From Zhihengliuella sp. ISTPL4 (GTDB lineage: Bacteria > Actinomycetota > Actinomycetes > Actinomycetales > Microbacteriaceae): a stretch of 64,000 bases of DNA. Under the pieces are notes generated by a model. That model did not search any database. It was not told the origin of the DNA and saw only the letters and a list, made by a program, of their open reading frames with translations. Made by a program: the position numbers and the translations under genes. This document shows, piece after piece, positions 17,166 to 26,688 of this stretch (positions within the stretch are counted from its first letter, which is position 1; each line of letters opens with the position of its first letter). Where the stretch lies: NCBI RefSeq assembly GCF_002848265.1, contig NZ_CP025422.1, positions 2,200,727 through 2,264,726 of the forward strand, given 5' to 3'.

Positions 17166-19232
17166 TCAGGAGGTGAGCTCGGCGGCGGACGGCACGCGTC
17201 CCGCGATCTCCTCGATCACGTCATCGTCCAGTCGCGCCTGCTCGAACGGCGCTTCGATCTCGGCACGACCGAGCAGCTCGGTCATCCGGCGCTGGCGCTG
17301 ACGGGTGATGAGCGTCACGACGCGGCCGGAGCGCCCCGCGCGGCCGGTGCGACCCGAGCGGTGCAGGTACGTCTTGTACTCGTCCGGCGCGTCGGCCTGA
17401 ACCACGAGGTCGATGTCGTCGACGTGGATGCCGCGCGCCGCGACATCGGTGGCCACGAGAACGTTCACCCGACCCGACGTCAGCTTCTCCAGGTTCCGCG
17501 TGCGCTTCGCCTGGTTGAGGTCGCCGTGCAGCGACACCGCAGGGATGCCGGCGTCGTCGAACTGGTCGGCCAGCATCTCGGCGTAGGCGCGCGTGCGGGC
17601 GAAGACCAGCGTCTTGCCCTCGCGGTCGACGAGTGACGTGAGGATGTCGGCCTTGTCGCGGTGCTCGATCACGAGGACCCGGTGCTCGATCGTGCTGGAG
17701 CCCTGGTCCTCGCCCGCGACCTCGAACACGGCCGGGTCCACGAGGAACTCGTCCACCAGCGCCGCGACCTCGCGGTCGAGCGTCGCGGAGAACAGGAGCT
17801 TCTGGCTGCCCTCGGCCGTGCGGCGGAGGATGCGCTGCACGGGCTCGACGAAGCCGAGCTCGCACATGTGGTCGGCCTCGTCGAGCACGGCGATCCGGCA
17901 GTCCGACAGGTCGAGCTTGCCCTGATTCATCAGGTCCTCGATGCGACCGGGGGTGCCGATGACGATGTCGACGCCCTTCTTCAGCGCACCCACCTGACGC
18001 CCCTGCGGCACGCCACCGTAGATCTGCGTCGTGAACAGGCCGACGCTCCGGGCGATCGGCTGGATGGTCCGATCGATCTGCAGCGCGAGCTCGCGCGTCG
18101 GGGCGAGGATGATCGCGCGCGGCGACCGGCCGAACTCGCGACGCTTGCCCGCCTGCGACTGCAGCACCCGCTCGACGAGCGGCGCGCCGAAGGCGATGGT
18201 CTTGCCGGAGCCCGTGCGTCCGCGGGCCAGCACGTCGCGCCCCTCGAGGACGGCGGGGATGCTCGCCGCCTGGATCGGGAACGGCGTCGCGGCCCCCATG
18301 TTGTTCAGGGTCTCGGTGATGTTCGAGCCCAGGCCGAGGTCGGCGAACGTGACGCCCTCGACCTCGACGGCCTGCACGGCCTGCGCCTCGAGGCGCTCGT
18401 GGACGACGTCGTCGGCCTGCTCGAACGCCGCCTTCGGCTTCGCGTTCCAGTCGCTGCGGGTCGGACGCTCGTCACGGCGCGGACGCTCGTCCCGACGCGG
18501 TCGCTCGGTGCGGTAGGCCCCTCCGGTCGACGGCCGCTCGCGCCCGCCCTCGAAAGAGCGCTGCGTGCGGTCGCGGTCGAAGGCGCGGCGGGCACGGGCG
18601 GCGTCGTACGAACGCTCGCCCCCCTGGTCGTTGCCGCGGGTGCGGTCGCCGCCGCGGTCATCGCGCCGCGGACGGTCGTCGCGATCGAAGCGCGGACGCT
18701 CGTTCCGGCGATCGTCGAAGCGCGGGCGTCCGCCATCGCGGTGGTCGCCGTCGCGGAACCCCTGTCGCTGCGAGCCGCCGCGGTCGTCGCGCCGCGGACG
18801 GTCATCGAACCGGCCCGCGCCGGCCCGGTCGTTGTACCGCGGACGCTCGGCGCGGTCGTCGAACCGGCCGCCACCGGCGCGGTCGTCGCGGCGGTGCGGG
18901 GCCTCGCGGCGTCCGGACTCCGCGCGGTTGCGGATGCTGCGGGCCTCGTCGCGGCCGGCGCGCTCCTGAGAGCTCCAGCGGCGCTTCGGGGCACCGGACT
19001 CCGACTCCTCCGGGCGGTAGCCGCGGTGGCCGGGGCTACGGCTGCCCGGGCGACGATCGTAACCGCTCGCCGCGCGACCATCGCGGTCGTCACGGGCGGG
19101 ACGCTCGTCGCGGCCCGTGTCCCGACCACCGGTCGGACGGTGGCGGTCGTGGAACGAGGTCTTCTTGGCGCCGTAACGCGGCTCGAAGTTCGCGGCGGCG
19201 CGGCCGCCACGGGGCTTCTTGTTCTTGGGCAT
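17166..19232 (-). CDS. DEAD-box ATP-dependent RNA helicase
   Basis: 688 residues from ATG 19232 (AAGGAC upstream); a longer frame starting at 19298 lacks a ribosome site. A very long N-terminal tail (about 1-290), extremely rich in Arg, Asp and Gly, is followed by the helicase core: Q motif near 305-320, Walker A ARGRTGSGKT (336-345), DEAD (451-454), SAT (482-484), motif V VLVATDVAARGI and motif VI HRSGRTGRAGRSG. The C-terminus is short. It unwinds RNA in ribosome assembly or RNA decay. Bacterial homologues usually carry such RGG-like tails at the C-terminus, so the N-terminal position is noteworthy. About 270 nt of leader precede the gene. Confidence 0.95.
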   Translation of the reverse strand: MPKNKKPRGGRAAANFEPRYGAKKTSFHDRHRPTGGRDTGRDERPARDDRDGRAASGYDRRPGSRSPGHRGYRPEESESGAPKRRWSSQERAGRDEARSIRNRAESGRREAPHRRDDRAGGGRFDDRAERPRYNDRAGAGRFDDRPRRDDRGGSQRQGFRDGDHRDGGRPRFDDRRNERPRFDRDDRPRRDDRGGDRTRGNDQGGERSYDAARARRAFDRDRTQRSFEGGRERPSTGGAYRTERPRRDERPRRDERPTRSDWNAKPKAAFEQADDVVHERLEAQAVQAVEVEGVTFADLGLGSNITETLNNMGAATPFPIQAASIPAVLEGRDVLARGRTGSGKTIAFGAPLVERVLQSQAGKRREFGRSPRAIILAPTRELALQIDRTIQPIARSVGLFTTQIYGGVPQGRQVGALKKGVDIVIGTPGRIEDLMNQGKLDLSDCRIAVLDEADHMCELGFVEPVQRILRRTAEGSQKLLFSATLDREVAALVDEFLVDPAVFEVAGEDQGSSTIEHRVLVIEHRDKADILTSLVDREGKTLVFARTRAYAEMLADQFDDAGIPAVSLHGDLNQAKRTRNLEKLTSGRVNVLVATDVAARGIHVDDIDLVVQADAPDEYKTYLHRSGRTGRAGRSGRVVTLITRQRQRRMTELLGRAEIEAPFEQARLDDDVIEEIAGRVPSAAELTS

Positions 19233-19505
19233 TCGGGTGTCCTTCTTGCGTTCTCGCACGAGAACAGCGCTGCGCGCACGCGCGAGCACTCCGATCAAGC
19301 GGAGTCCGGACGATCTGCGGCCGGGGCCATTCCTGTGATGGTTGATTCACGTCGATCGACGCGCACCATCGGCCCCTGGACTCACACTTCACACACTGAA
19401 AAACGTCCGCGCCCTGCGCGGGTGTCCGAAGCCGACCTCCCCAGTCTACCCGGCGACCCTGGGAGACCCCCGCACTCCGGCCGCCTCCCGCACTACGATG
19501 TCGAG

Positions 19506-20402
19506 GTGAACTCCGTCTCTCCCACCGGCACCCAGGTCCACCTCCGCCTCGACGACGTGAGCGCGCAGATCGCCCAGGTCGGCGCTTCGCTCCGCGCCCT
19601 CCGGATCGGCGAGGTCGACCTCATCTCGCCGTACGCCCTCGACGTCCCGACGCCGTCGTGCTCCGGAGTCGTGCTGGCGCCGTGGCCGAACCGCGTGCGC
19701 GACGGTGCGTGGGACGATGAAGGCACCGCCCGCCAGCTCGCCATCAGCGAGCCCAAGACGAACACCGCCAGCCACGGACTGCTGCGCTACACCGCCTATA
19801 CGGTCGAGCAGACCGAGGGCGCCGCAACCCTCCGCGCGACCGTCTTCCCGCAGACCGGATATCCCTACCTGATCGAGACGTCCGTCGCCTACGTCCTCAC
19901 CGCGGACGGCGTCGAAGTCACGCACACGCTCACCAACTGGTCCGACTCTCCGGCACCGGTCGCGCTCGGGACGCACCCCTTCCCGACGATCGGCGACGTC
20001 GATCCGCACGACCTCGTCCTCCGCGTCCCCGCCCGCACCGCTTTCGAGACGGACGAGCGGATGCTGCCGATCGCCACCCAGCCGGCGGACCCGCGTCTCC
20101 GCGCGGGCGTCCGCGTCGGTGACGTCAGCCTGGACACGGGGTTCACGGACCTCGAGCGCGACGCCGACGGCCGAGTGCGACACTCGCTGACCGCTCCCGA
20201 CGGCCGCGCGATCACGCTCTGGCAGGGCGAAGGCTTCGACTTCGTGCAGGTCTACACGGCCACGAACTATCCCGGGACACCGCTCGCCGTCGCGATCGAG
20301 CCCATGACCGCTCCGGCGGACGCGTTCAACAGCCGCCTCGGCGTGCGCCGCCTGGCTTCGGGCGAGACGTGGACGCTGGGGTGGGGCCTCTCCTTCGCCT
20401 GA
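19506..20402 (+). CDS. Aldose 1-epimerase family protein
   Basis: 298 residues from GTG 19506. The beta-sandwich fold of galactose mutarotases is recognisable: APWPNRVRDGAW near 57-68, SHGLLR (His about 88), the catalytic-type GTHPFP histidine, and IEPMTAPADAFNS with the catalytic-type Glu. These enzymes interconvert alpha and beta anomers of hexoses. The subfamily resembles YihR/YphB-like epimerases, so the exact sugar is uncertain. It stands alone, convergent with the RND pump gene across a strong hairpin. Confidence 0.88.
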   Translation: MNSVSPTGTQVHLRLDDVSAQIAQVGASLRALRIGEVDLISPYALDVPTPSCSGVVLAPWPNRVRDGAWDDEGTARQLAISEPKTNTASHGLLRYTAYTVEQTEGAATLRATVFPQTGYPYLIETSVAYVLTADGVEVTHTLTNWSDSPAPVALGTHPFPTIGDVDPHDLVLRVPARTAFETDERMLPIATQPADPRLRAGVRVGDVSLDTGFTDLERDADGRVRHSLTAPDGRAITLWQGEGFDFVQVYTATNYPGTPLAVAIEPMTAPADAFNSRLGVRRLASGETWTLGWGLSFA

Positions 20403-20407
20403 CCGCG

Positions 20408-20493
20408 GTTCACAACGCAGGAGAAACTCACGCGAAAGGCCCCGATCCTCGTCTCGCCGACGGAATCGGGGCCTTTTCTCCTGCGTTGTGAAC
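20408..20493. terminator. Long nested palindrome between convergent genes
   Basis: Outer arms GTTCACAACGCAGGAGAAA (20408-20426) and TTTCTCCTGCGTTGTGAAC (20475-20493) are perfect complements. The inner stem AAAGGCCCCGAT / ATCGGGGCCTTT ends in A/T runs, giving a classic bidirectional terminator inside a larger palindrome, between the epimerase and RND genes. Confidence 0.85.
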
Positions 20494-20499
20494 GCGCGA

Positions 20500-23400
20500 C
20501 TACTCGCCGTGGTTCTCGCGCAGCTCCCGACGGCTGACCGGGGTGCCGTCCGCGTGGACCGGAACCGGACCCGCGTCGTGGTGCTCGTCCTTCCGCGCCC
20601 GTCGCCGCTCCTTCGCCCCTTCGACGAGGTTGTAGAGCGTCGGCAGCACGATGAGCGTCAGCACGGTGGAGGAGACGAGCCCGCCGATCACGACGATCGC
20701 CAGCGGCTGCGAGATGAACCCGCCGTGCCCGGTGATCCCCAGCGCCATGGGCGTGAGGGCGAGGATCGTCGCGAGCGCTGTCATGAGGATCGGACGGAGA
20801 CGCTTCTCGCCACCCGCCATCACGGCCTCCGCGGTCGTCAGCCCCTTCTCCCGGTACTGGTTGACGAGGTCGACGAGCACGATCGCGTTCGTCACCACGA
20901 TGCCGATGAGCATCAGCACACCGATCAGCGAGGCCACGCCGAGCGGCACCCCCGTGATGATCTGCAGCAAGATGGCTCCGGTCGCCGCGAACGGCACCGA
21001 GACCAGCAGCAGCAGCGGCTGGCGCAGCGACTTGAACGTCGCCACCATCACCACGTACACGATGAGGATCGCGGCGAGCATGGCGAGGCCGAGCTGCGCG
21101 AACGAGTCGGCCTGCTGCGAGGCGACGCCGCCGACCTCGGCCGAGGCGCCATCCGGCAGGTCCGCCGCGGCGAGCGCCTCGGTGACCGACTGGGTGGCGA
21201 CCGCGAGGTTGTCCGACGCGGGCGGCACCGTGACGGTCGAGGTGCGGCGGCCCTGCTCGGTGGTGATCGAGGTGGGGCCGTTGCGCTGCTCGACGGTCGC
21301 GATGTCCTGGAGCGGCACGATGCCCGCCGCGGTGGGGATCGCGAGCTGCTGGAGCGCGGCCACGGTCGTCGGCGGCTCCGGGTTGACGAGGTACACGGTC
21401 AGGGCGGTGTCGTCGATTTCGACCGAGCCGATCTGCTGCGGACGCATCGTGTTCGAGACGATCGACCCGACGGCGACCTCGGACAGCCCGACCTGGGCGG
21501 CCGCCTCGCGGTCCACGACCACGGCGATGTACGGCAGGGCCTCGGCAAGGTTGTCGGTGACCTGCCCGATGCCCTCGCGGCCGTCGAGCTCGTCCACCAC
21601 GGCGGAGGTCGCGGTGGCGAGGTCGTCACCGTTCGCCGCCGTCACGGTGATCTCGATGTCGCTGGAGCCGAAGCCCGCGGACGCCGCGACGGAGACCTCG
21701 CCGACCTCGTCGCCGAGGCCGTCGATCGCGTCCTGCACCTCGGCACGCAGCTTCTCCTGGTCGGCGTCGCCGTCGGTGAGAACCGAGTACGTGATGCCCG
21801 CGCCGCCGGAGAACGCGTCGCGCAGCGCGGAGCCGCTCGACCCGATGGACGCCTGCACGTGCTCGATGCCGTCGATGTCGAGGAGGGCCTCCTCGACGGG
21901 GGCAGCGGCATCGGACTTCGCCTGCAGGCTTGCGGTCGGCCCGAGGTCCTGCGTCACGGTCATCGTGTTCTGACCGGAGTCGCTGAGGAAGTTCACCTTC
22001 ATCAGCGGCGCGGCGGCGAGCGTCCCGGCGAGGACCACCACGGCGAGCGCGACAGTGATGCCCGAGTGCTTCAGCGTCCACCCGAGGATCGGCCGGTAGC
22101 CGCGCTGCAGCTTCGTCGGCGGTGCGGCGGGGTCCTCCGGGTCGATCGCGTTGCCGTCCTCGTCGAGGAGCGGCTTGCCGGGCTTGAGGAACCAGTACGC
22201 GAGCACCGGCACGATCGTCAGCGCCACGAAGAGCGAGGCGACCATGGCGATCGTGACCGTCATCGCGAACGGACGGAACAGCTCGCCCACCATGTCGCCG
22301 ACGAACACGATCGGCAGGAACACCGCCACGGTCGTGATGGTCGACGCGGTGATGGCGGCGGCGACCTCGCGCACGGCGAGCCGGATCGCATCGCCCTTGT
22401 CCGCGTCGCCGACGTAATGGCGTTTGATGTTCTCGATCACCACGATGGAGTCGTCGACCACGCGCCCGATCGCGATCGTGAGCGCCCCGAGGGTCAGCAC
22501 GTTCAGCGAGTAGCCGAACGCCTGCAGGCCGATGAAGGTGATGAGGACGGAGGTCGGGATCGAAATCGCGGTGACCAGCGTGGAGCGCACTGACAGCAGG
22601 AACACGAGGATCACGAGCACGGCCATCACGAGGCCGAGCAGGCCTTCCGTGGCGAGCGTGTCGATCGACTGCACGATGAACGGTGCCTGGTCGAAGACGA
22701 CCGTGAACTCCGCGTCCGGGAGCGCCTCCCCGATCTCATCGAGCGCGGCCAGCACGCCCTGCGACACTTCGACCGTGTTGGCGGCGGGGAGCTTGGTGAT
22801 GGAGATCGAGAGGGCGTCCTCGCCGTCGACCCGGGAGATCGACGTCACCGGGTCGGACTCCTGGGCCACTGTCGCGACGTCGCCGATGGTGACCGCGGTG
22901 CCGACGAGCGGCAGGGCGGCGATCTCGTCGGCCGAGGTGATCTTGGCACCGGTCTGCACCGTCAGCGTCTCGTCGTCCTCGGTGATCTCGCCACCGGGGA
23001 ACAGCGTGCCGTTCTGCTGCAGCGCCGTGCTGATCGCCTCGCTGCTCTGGCCGGCGGCGGCGAGCTTCGCGAGGTCAGGGGTGATGGTGATGCGCTGTCC
23101 GACGCCGCCGACGATCTCGGCCGCGTTCACGCCGTCGACGTCTTCCAGATCGGGGATCGCGACGCTCTCGAGCTGCGCCTGCGCGTTGTCCGCGTCCTCG
23201 AAACCCGTGACCGCGACCTGGATCACCGGGAAGTCGTCGATCGACACCGAGAGCACCTGCGGGGTGACGTCCTCGGGGAGCTGCGAGGAGATGCGGTTGA
23301 TCGCCTGCTGGATCTTCTGCTCCGCGGTCGCGAGGTTGGTGCCGTACGAGAACATCGCCTGCACGATGGATGCGTTGGTCGTGCTCGTCGCGGTGGTCGA

Positions 23401-23637
23401 CTCCAGGTCGGGAACCCCCTGGATGGCCGACTCGATCGGCGTCGAGACGTCGTTCTCGACGACCTCGGGCGAGGCGCCGGGGTACGTGGTCATGACCACG
23501 AGCGCCGGCAGCTCGAGCGACGGGATGAGCTCCTGCTTGAGGTTGGTCAGCGCGAGCCCGCCGAACACCGCGGCGACGATCGTCACGAGCGCGATGAGGG
23601 CGCGGTTCTTCAGGCTGAGGATGGCGAGTTTCGACAA
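20500..23637 (-). CDS. RND-superfamily efflux permease (AcrB/SwrC-like)
   Basis: 1045 residues. The likely start is TTG 23637 with GAGGA 9 nt upstream. The two-fold repeated RND layout is clear: helix 1 near residues 12-30, a large porter loop, then helices 2-6 including the helix-4 acidic pair in GRVVDDSIVVIENI (proton relay), a second large loop, and the last helices (MLIGIVVTNAIVLVDLVNQ). It exports amphiphilic compounds by proton antiport. In Gram-positive bacteria such proteins (e.g. SwrC) work without a TolC-type channel, and no adaptor protein gene is nearby. A TetR gene precedes it by 16 nt on the same strand. Confidence 0.94.
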   Translation of the reverse strand: MSKLAILSLKNRALIALVTIVAAVFGGLALTNLKQELIPSLELPALVVMTTYPGASPEVVENDVSTPIESAIQGVPDLESTTATSTTNASIVQAMFSYGTNLATAEQKIQQAINRISSQLPEDVTPQVLSVSIDDFPVIQVAVTGFEDADNAQAQLESVAIPDLEDVDGVNAAEIVGGVGQRITITPDLAKLAAAGQSSEAISTALQQNGTLFPGGEITEDDETLTVQTGAKITSADEIAALPLVGTAVTIGDVATVAQESDPVTSISRVDGEDALSISITKLPAANTVEVSQGVLAALDEIGEALPDAEFTVVFDQAPFIVQSIDTLATEGLLGLVMAVLVILVFLLSVRSTLVTAISIPTSVLITFIGLQAFGYSLNVLTLGALTIAIGRVVDDSIVVIENIKRHYVGDADKGDAIRLAVREVAAAITASTITTVAVFLPIVFVGDMVGELFRPFAMTVTIAMVASLFVALTIVPVLAYWFLKPGKPLLDEDGNAIDPEDPAAPPTKLQRGYRPILGWTLKHSGITVALAVVVLAGTLAAAPLMKVNFLSDSGQNTMTVTQDLGPTASLQAKSDAAAPVEEALLDIDGIEHVQASIGSSGSALRDAFSGGAGITYSVLTDGDADQEKLRAEVQDAIDGLGDEVGEVSVAASAGFGSSDIEITVTAANGDDLATATSAVVDELDGREGIGQVTDNLAEALPYIAVVVDREAAAQVGLSEVAVGSIVSNTMRPQQIGSVEIDDTALTVYLVNPEPPTTVAALQQLAIPTAAGIVPLQDIATVEQRNGPTSITTEQGRRTSTVTVPPASDNLAVATQSVTEALAAADLPDGASAEVGGVASQQADSFAQLGLAMLAAILIVYVVMVATFKSLRQPLLLLVSVPFAATGAILLQIITGVPLGVASLIGVLMLIGIVVTNAIVLVDLVNQYREKGLTTAEAVMAGGEKRLRPILMTALATILALTPMALGITGHGGFISQPLAIVVIGGLVSSTVLTLIVLPTLYNLVEGAKERRRARKDEHHDAGPVPVHADGTPVSRRELRENHGE

Positions 23638-23653
23638 GGCGGGGTCCTCGGTG

Positions 23654-24241
23654 TCAGGGGGTGGCGGTCGCTGCGGATGGGAGGGAGAGAGGTTCTCCGA
23701 GGATCCGCGCCAGTGCGGATTCGAGGAAGGACTGTTCGAGATCGACGTCGCGGATCTGCGTGCTCCACATGACGCCGTCGATGAAGATCATCGCCGCTCG
23801 GGCCCGGTCGGCGCCATAGGTCGGCTCGAGGAGATCGACGAGACGGTCGGACAGGTCGCGGGCGAGTTGGCGCAGACGCGGGTCATGGACGGCTGCCGTG
23901 ACGACGGCGCGATCTGCCTGCACCGCGTGTCCGTCGTGGACGCTGTCGTAGACGAGCGCGGCGATGACGTCCGCTCCGGCACCACGTGCGGCGAGGGTCT
24001 GCCGCACCCCGTCGAGTCGGCATTCGATCTCGTCCGCGAGAGCCAGGAAGGCGGCGGTGCGCAGGTCGTCGAGGGTGTCGAAGTACTGGGTCGTCGCCCC
24101 GAGCGGCACTCCGGCTCGGGCGGCGACCATGCGGTGCGTGATGGCCTCTGCCCCGACCTCGACGATCAGCTCGGCTGCCGCGGTGACGATCTCCCGACGG
24201 CGCGCTTCCGGGTCACGCCGCCGACGCGCACTCTCCGCCAT
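23654..24241 (-). CDS. TetR family transcriptional regulator
   Basis: 195 residues. N-terminal helix-turn-helix domain about 10-60 (REIVTAAAELIVEVGAEAITHRMVAARAGVPLGATTQYF region), then an all-helical ligand domain. It is the first gene of a two-gene unit with the RND pump (16-nt gap), and a TGTAC-N4-GTACA palindrome lies 26 nt before its ATG. It should therefore repress itself and the pump until an exported ligand binds. The ligand is unknown. Confidence 0.92.
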   Translation of the reverse strand: MAESARRRRDPEARRREIVTAAAELIVEVGAEAITHRMVAARAGVPLGATTQYFDTLDDLRTAAFLALADEIECRLDGVRQTLAARGAGADVIAALVYDSVHDGHAVQADRAVVTAAVHDPRLRQLARDLSDRLVDLLEPTYGADRARAAMIFIDGVMWSTQIRDVDLEQSFLESALARILGEPLSLPSAATATP

Positions 24242-24261
24242 CGCTCACCCCCTGGACACCC

Positions 24262-24280
24262 GTACATGTACGTTTGTACA
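24262..24280 (-). promoter_or_regulatory. Probable TetR operator
   Basis: TGTACGTTTGTACA (24267-24280) is an inverted repeat TGTAC-N4-GTACA, overlapping a second palindrome GTACATGTAC (24262-24271). It lies 21-39 nt upstream of the tetR start codon, the usual place for autoregulation. Confidence 0.7.
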
Positions 24281-24405
24281 TTCGCCCCGGTGTGAACTCC
24301 CTGGGAGCCCCGCCCCTCTCCCCTCCCCCCTCGCTGCGGGATCAGAAACGTGCCTGGGAGACGCGGTTCGGGTGCCACATTGCACTCCCCTGCCGGGGAA
24401 CTGGA

Positions 24406-25590
24406 TCAGGCGGCGGCGGAGGAGGGGGTTTGGCCGCGCTCGAAGTAGGCGACGAGCTCGGGGTCGAGCGGGGGGACGGCGATCGCGGAGCCGTCGCCCC
24501 GGAGGGAGGCGGTCGCGAGGATACCGGCGGCCACGGCCTCCCGCGCCGCGACAGGAGAGGTCGCCGTGCGCCCGCCGTGCCGCACGAACCGCAAGAACTC
24601 GGCCACGAGCAGCGCGTCGGCCCCATCGTGCCCGGCATCCGGCACCTCGGGGACGATGAACACCTCATCGGCGTCGGCCGCTCCGGCGTGTCGACGGTTC
24701 CACAGCTTCACCTCGCTGCCGGCCACGTCGCCGAAGTTCTCGATGCGCCCCTCCGTGCCGATCACGGTGTAATTCCGCCAGTAGTCCGGGGTGAAGTGGC
24801 ACTGCTGGTACGAGGCGAAGATCCCCCCCTCGAGCCGCAGGTTCACCATCGAGATGTCCTCGACATCGACCACGGGGTGGAGCCCCGTGAGCGCGGTCGG
24901 CGGCCAGTTGTCCATGCTGAACCAGTCGGGCATCCGCTCCCCCGTGCGATCCCGTCGGTCGGTGATGTCGCCGTACACGCTGAGTCCACCCATCGCCGCC
25001 ACCTGCTCGGTGTACGCCCCCGCCAGCCAGTGGATGATGTCGAGGTCGTGCGCTCCCTTCTGCAGGAGCAGCCCGGTGGTGCGGCTCCGGTCGGCGTGCC
25101 AGTCCTTGAAGTAGAAGTCGCCGCCGTGCCCCACGAAGTGCCGCACCCACACGGCCTTGACCTGACCGATGCGCCCCGCCTGGATGAGCCCGCGCATGAG
25201 GGTGATCACGGGCATGTGCCGCATGTTGTGGCCGATGTACAGGCGGGTGCCGGTGCGTCGCGCCGTCTCCAGCATGCGGTCGGCGTCGGCGAGATCGATC
25301 GCGAGGGGCTTCTCGCAGAAGACGGGTACCCCGGCCTCCAGCGCCCGGATCGTCAGGGCGGCGTGCGTGTCGTCCGGCGTCAGCACCATGACCGCGTCGA
25401 CACCGGATGCGAGCAGCTCGTCGAGGGAGTCGGTGATGAGCGCGTCGGGGACGAGCGCCCTGGCATCCTCGCGGGCGCGCGGGGCGAGGTCGCAGACGGC
25501 GGTGATGCGAGAGCCGCGTCCCGGTCGGTGCACCTCCTCCTGGAGGGTGGAGCGCGCGCCGAAGCCGATGATGCCGATGTGGAGGTCCAA
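24406..25590 (-). CDS. Gfo/Idh/MocA family oxidoreductase
   Basis: 394 residues. TTG start with AAGGAC 6 nt upstream. N-terminal Rossmann motif GIIGFGARS (6-14), the family signature CEKPLA near residue 91, and GAHDLDIIHWLAG (catalytic-type His-Asp) in the C-terminal domain. It is an NAD(P)-dependent sugar or inositol dehydrogenase. It is the last gene of a CUT1 transporter/LacI operon, so it probably oxidises the imported sugar or a derivative. Substrate not predictable from sequence alone. Confidence 0.92.
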   Translation of the reverse strand: MDLHIGIIGFGARSTLQEEVHRPGRGSRITAVCDLAPRAREDARALVPDALITDSLDELLASGVDAVMVLTPDDTHAALTIRALEAGVPVFCEKPLAIDLADADRMLETARRTGTRLYIGHNMRHMPVITLMRGLIQAGRIGQVKAVWVRHFVGHGGDFYFKDWHADRSRTTGLLLQKGAHDLDIIHWLAGAYTEQVAAMGGLSVYGDITDRRDRTGERMPDWFSMDNWPPTALTGLHPVVDVEDISMVNLRLEGGIFASYQQCHFTPDYWRNYTVIGTEGRIENFGDVAGSEVKLWNRRHAGAADADEVFIVPEVPDAGHDGADALLVAEFLRFVRHGGRTATSPVAAREAVAAGILATASLRGDGSAIAVPPLDPELVAYFERGQTPSSAAA

Positions 25591-25629
25591 CAGAAGTCCT
25601 TCGTGACAGAGGGGAAGAAAGGGGGCGAC

Positions 25630-26685
25630 TCAGCGGCCGCGAGGGGTCGGAGCGTCGAGATCGGTCGAGCCGCCCGGGACGAGGGCCCAGGGGAACTCGT
25701 GCAGCGCACCGGGCGAGGGCTCGCTCTCGAGCGCCCTCTCGACGATGATCCGCGCCTGGCGCTCGTAGAAGTCGGTGGGGCCGACGGTGGTGAGGGTGGG
25801 GGCGATGAGCCGTGCGTCCGGCGTGTTCCCGACACCGACCACCGCGACGTCGTACGGCACGCGGAGTCCGAGCATGTGGGCGGCGTTGATCGCGGCGATC
25901 GCGGCGAAGTCGGTCGTGGCGTAGACGGCGTCCGGGCGGTGCTCCTGCGACAGCAGCTCGATCGCGGCGGTGAAAGCGCTGGCCTGCGTCTCCGCATAGG
26001 TCACGGTCCACGCCGGATCCGGGGAGATGCCGGCCGCCGCGAGTTTCTCGACGTACGGCGTGTAGCGCGTGACCTGGGTTCCCGCGAGACGAACGGCGCC
26101 TTCGGCGGCGATGCAGCCGATGGCCGTGTGCCGCTCCAGCAGGTGATCCATCGCAAGCTCGCACCCCGGGATCGCGTCCGAGCGGATGACGTCGAAGCCG
26201 TCCGGCTCCAGATGCTCCGAGAACACCACGAGCCGCTGGCCGCGCTTGACGAGGTCGCCCAGCCGTCGGGCGTCCTCCTCGTCCAGGCCGACACCGTCGA
26301 GGTACGCCACGTCGCTCTCGACACGGTCGAGCGCCGCGTGCCAGTCGCCGTCGGCGAGGATCAGCGTCGTCAGCCCGTGCCGGTTCGCCTCGGCGTTCAC
26401 GGCGTCCGCCACCGCCAGCGACCACGGATCGCTCAGCATGTGCAGGGAGAGCTGCACCATGCCGCTGCGACCCGTGCGGATCGCCCTGGCGGCCGTGTTC
26501 GGCCGGTAGTTCAACTCGTCCGCCGCCGCGAGCACCCGCGCCGCCGTGGCCTCGGCCACGCCGGCCCCGCTGGCCCCGGCCCGCCCGGAGAACACGTACG
26601 AGACGGTCGCGGTCGACACCCCGGCACGTTCGGCCACCATCCGCAGGGTCGGTCGGCGGCTCGGGGCGTGCTCACGCTGTGCCAT
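25630..26685 (-). CDS. LacI family transcriptional regulator
   Basis: 351 residues. N-terminal LacI helix-turn-helix (13-60: TLRMVAERAGVSTATVSYVF, then the hinge ELNYRPNTAARAIRT), followed by a periplasmic-binding-protein-like effector domain. It begins 3 nt after the second permease gene and is followed by the Gfo/Idh gene after 39 nt, so it lies inside the operon it likely controls. A LacI-type palindrome lies before the first gene (29850-29865). Confidence 0.93.
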   Translation of the reverse strand: MAQREHAPSRRPTLRMVAERAGVSTATVSYVFSGRAGASGAGVAEATAARVLAAADELNYRPNTAARAIRTGRSGMVQLSLHMLSDPWSLAVADAVNAEANRHGLTTLILADGDWHAALDRVESDVAYLDGVGLDEEDARRLGDLVKRGQRLVVFSEHLEPDGFDVIRSDAIPGCELAMDHLLERHTAIGCIAAEGAVRLAGTQVTRYTPYVEKLAAAGISPDPAWTVTYAETQASAFTAAIELLSQEHRPDAVYATTDFAAIAAINAAHMLGLRVPYDVAVVGVGNTPDARLIAPTLTTVGPTDFYERQARIIVERALESEPSPGALHEFPWALVPGGSTDLDAPTPRGR

Positions 26686-26688
26686 GTC

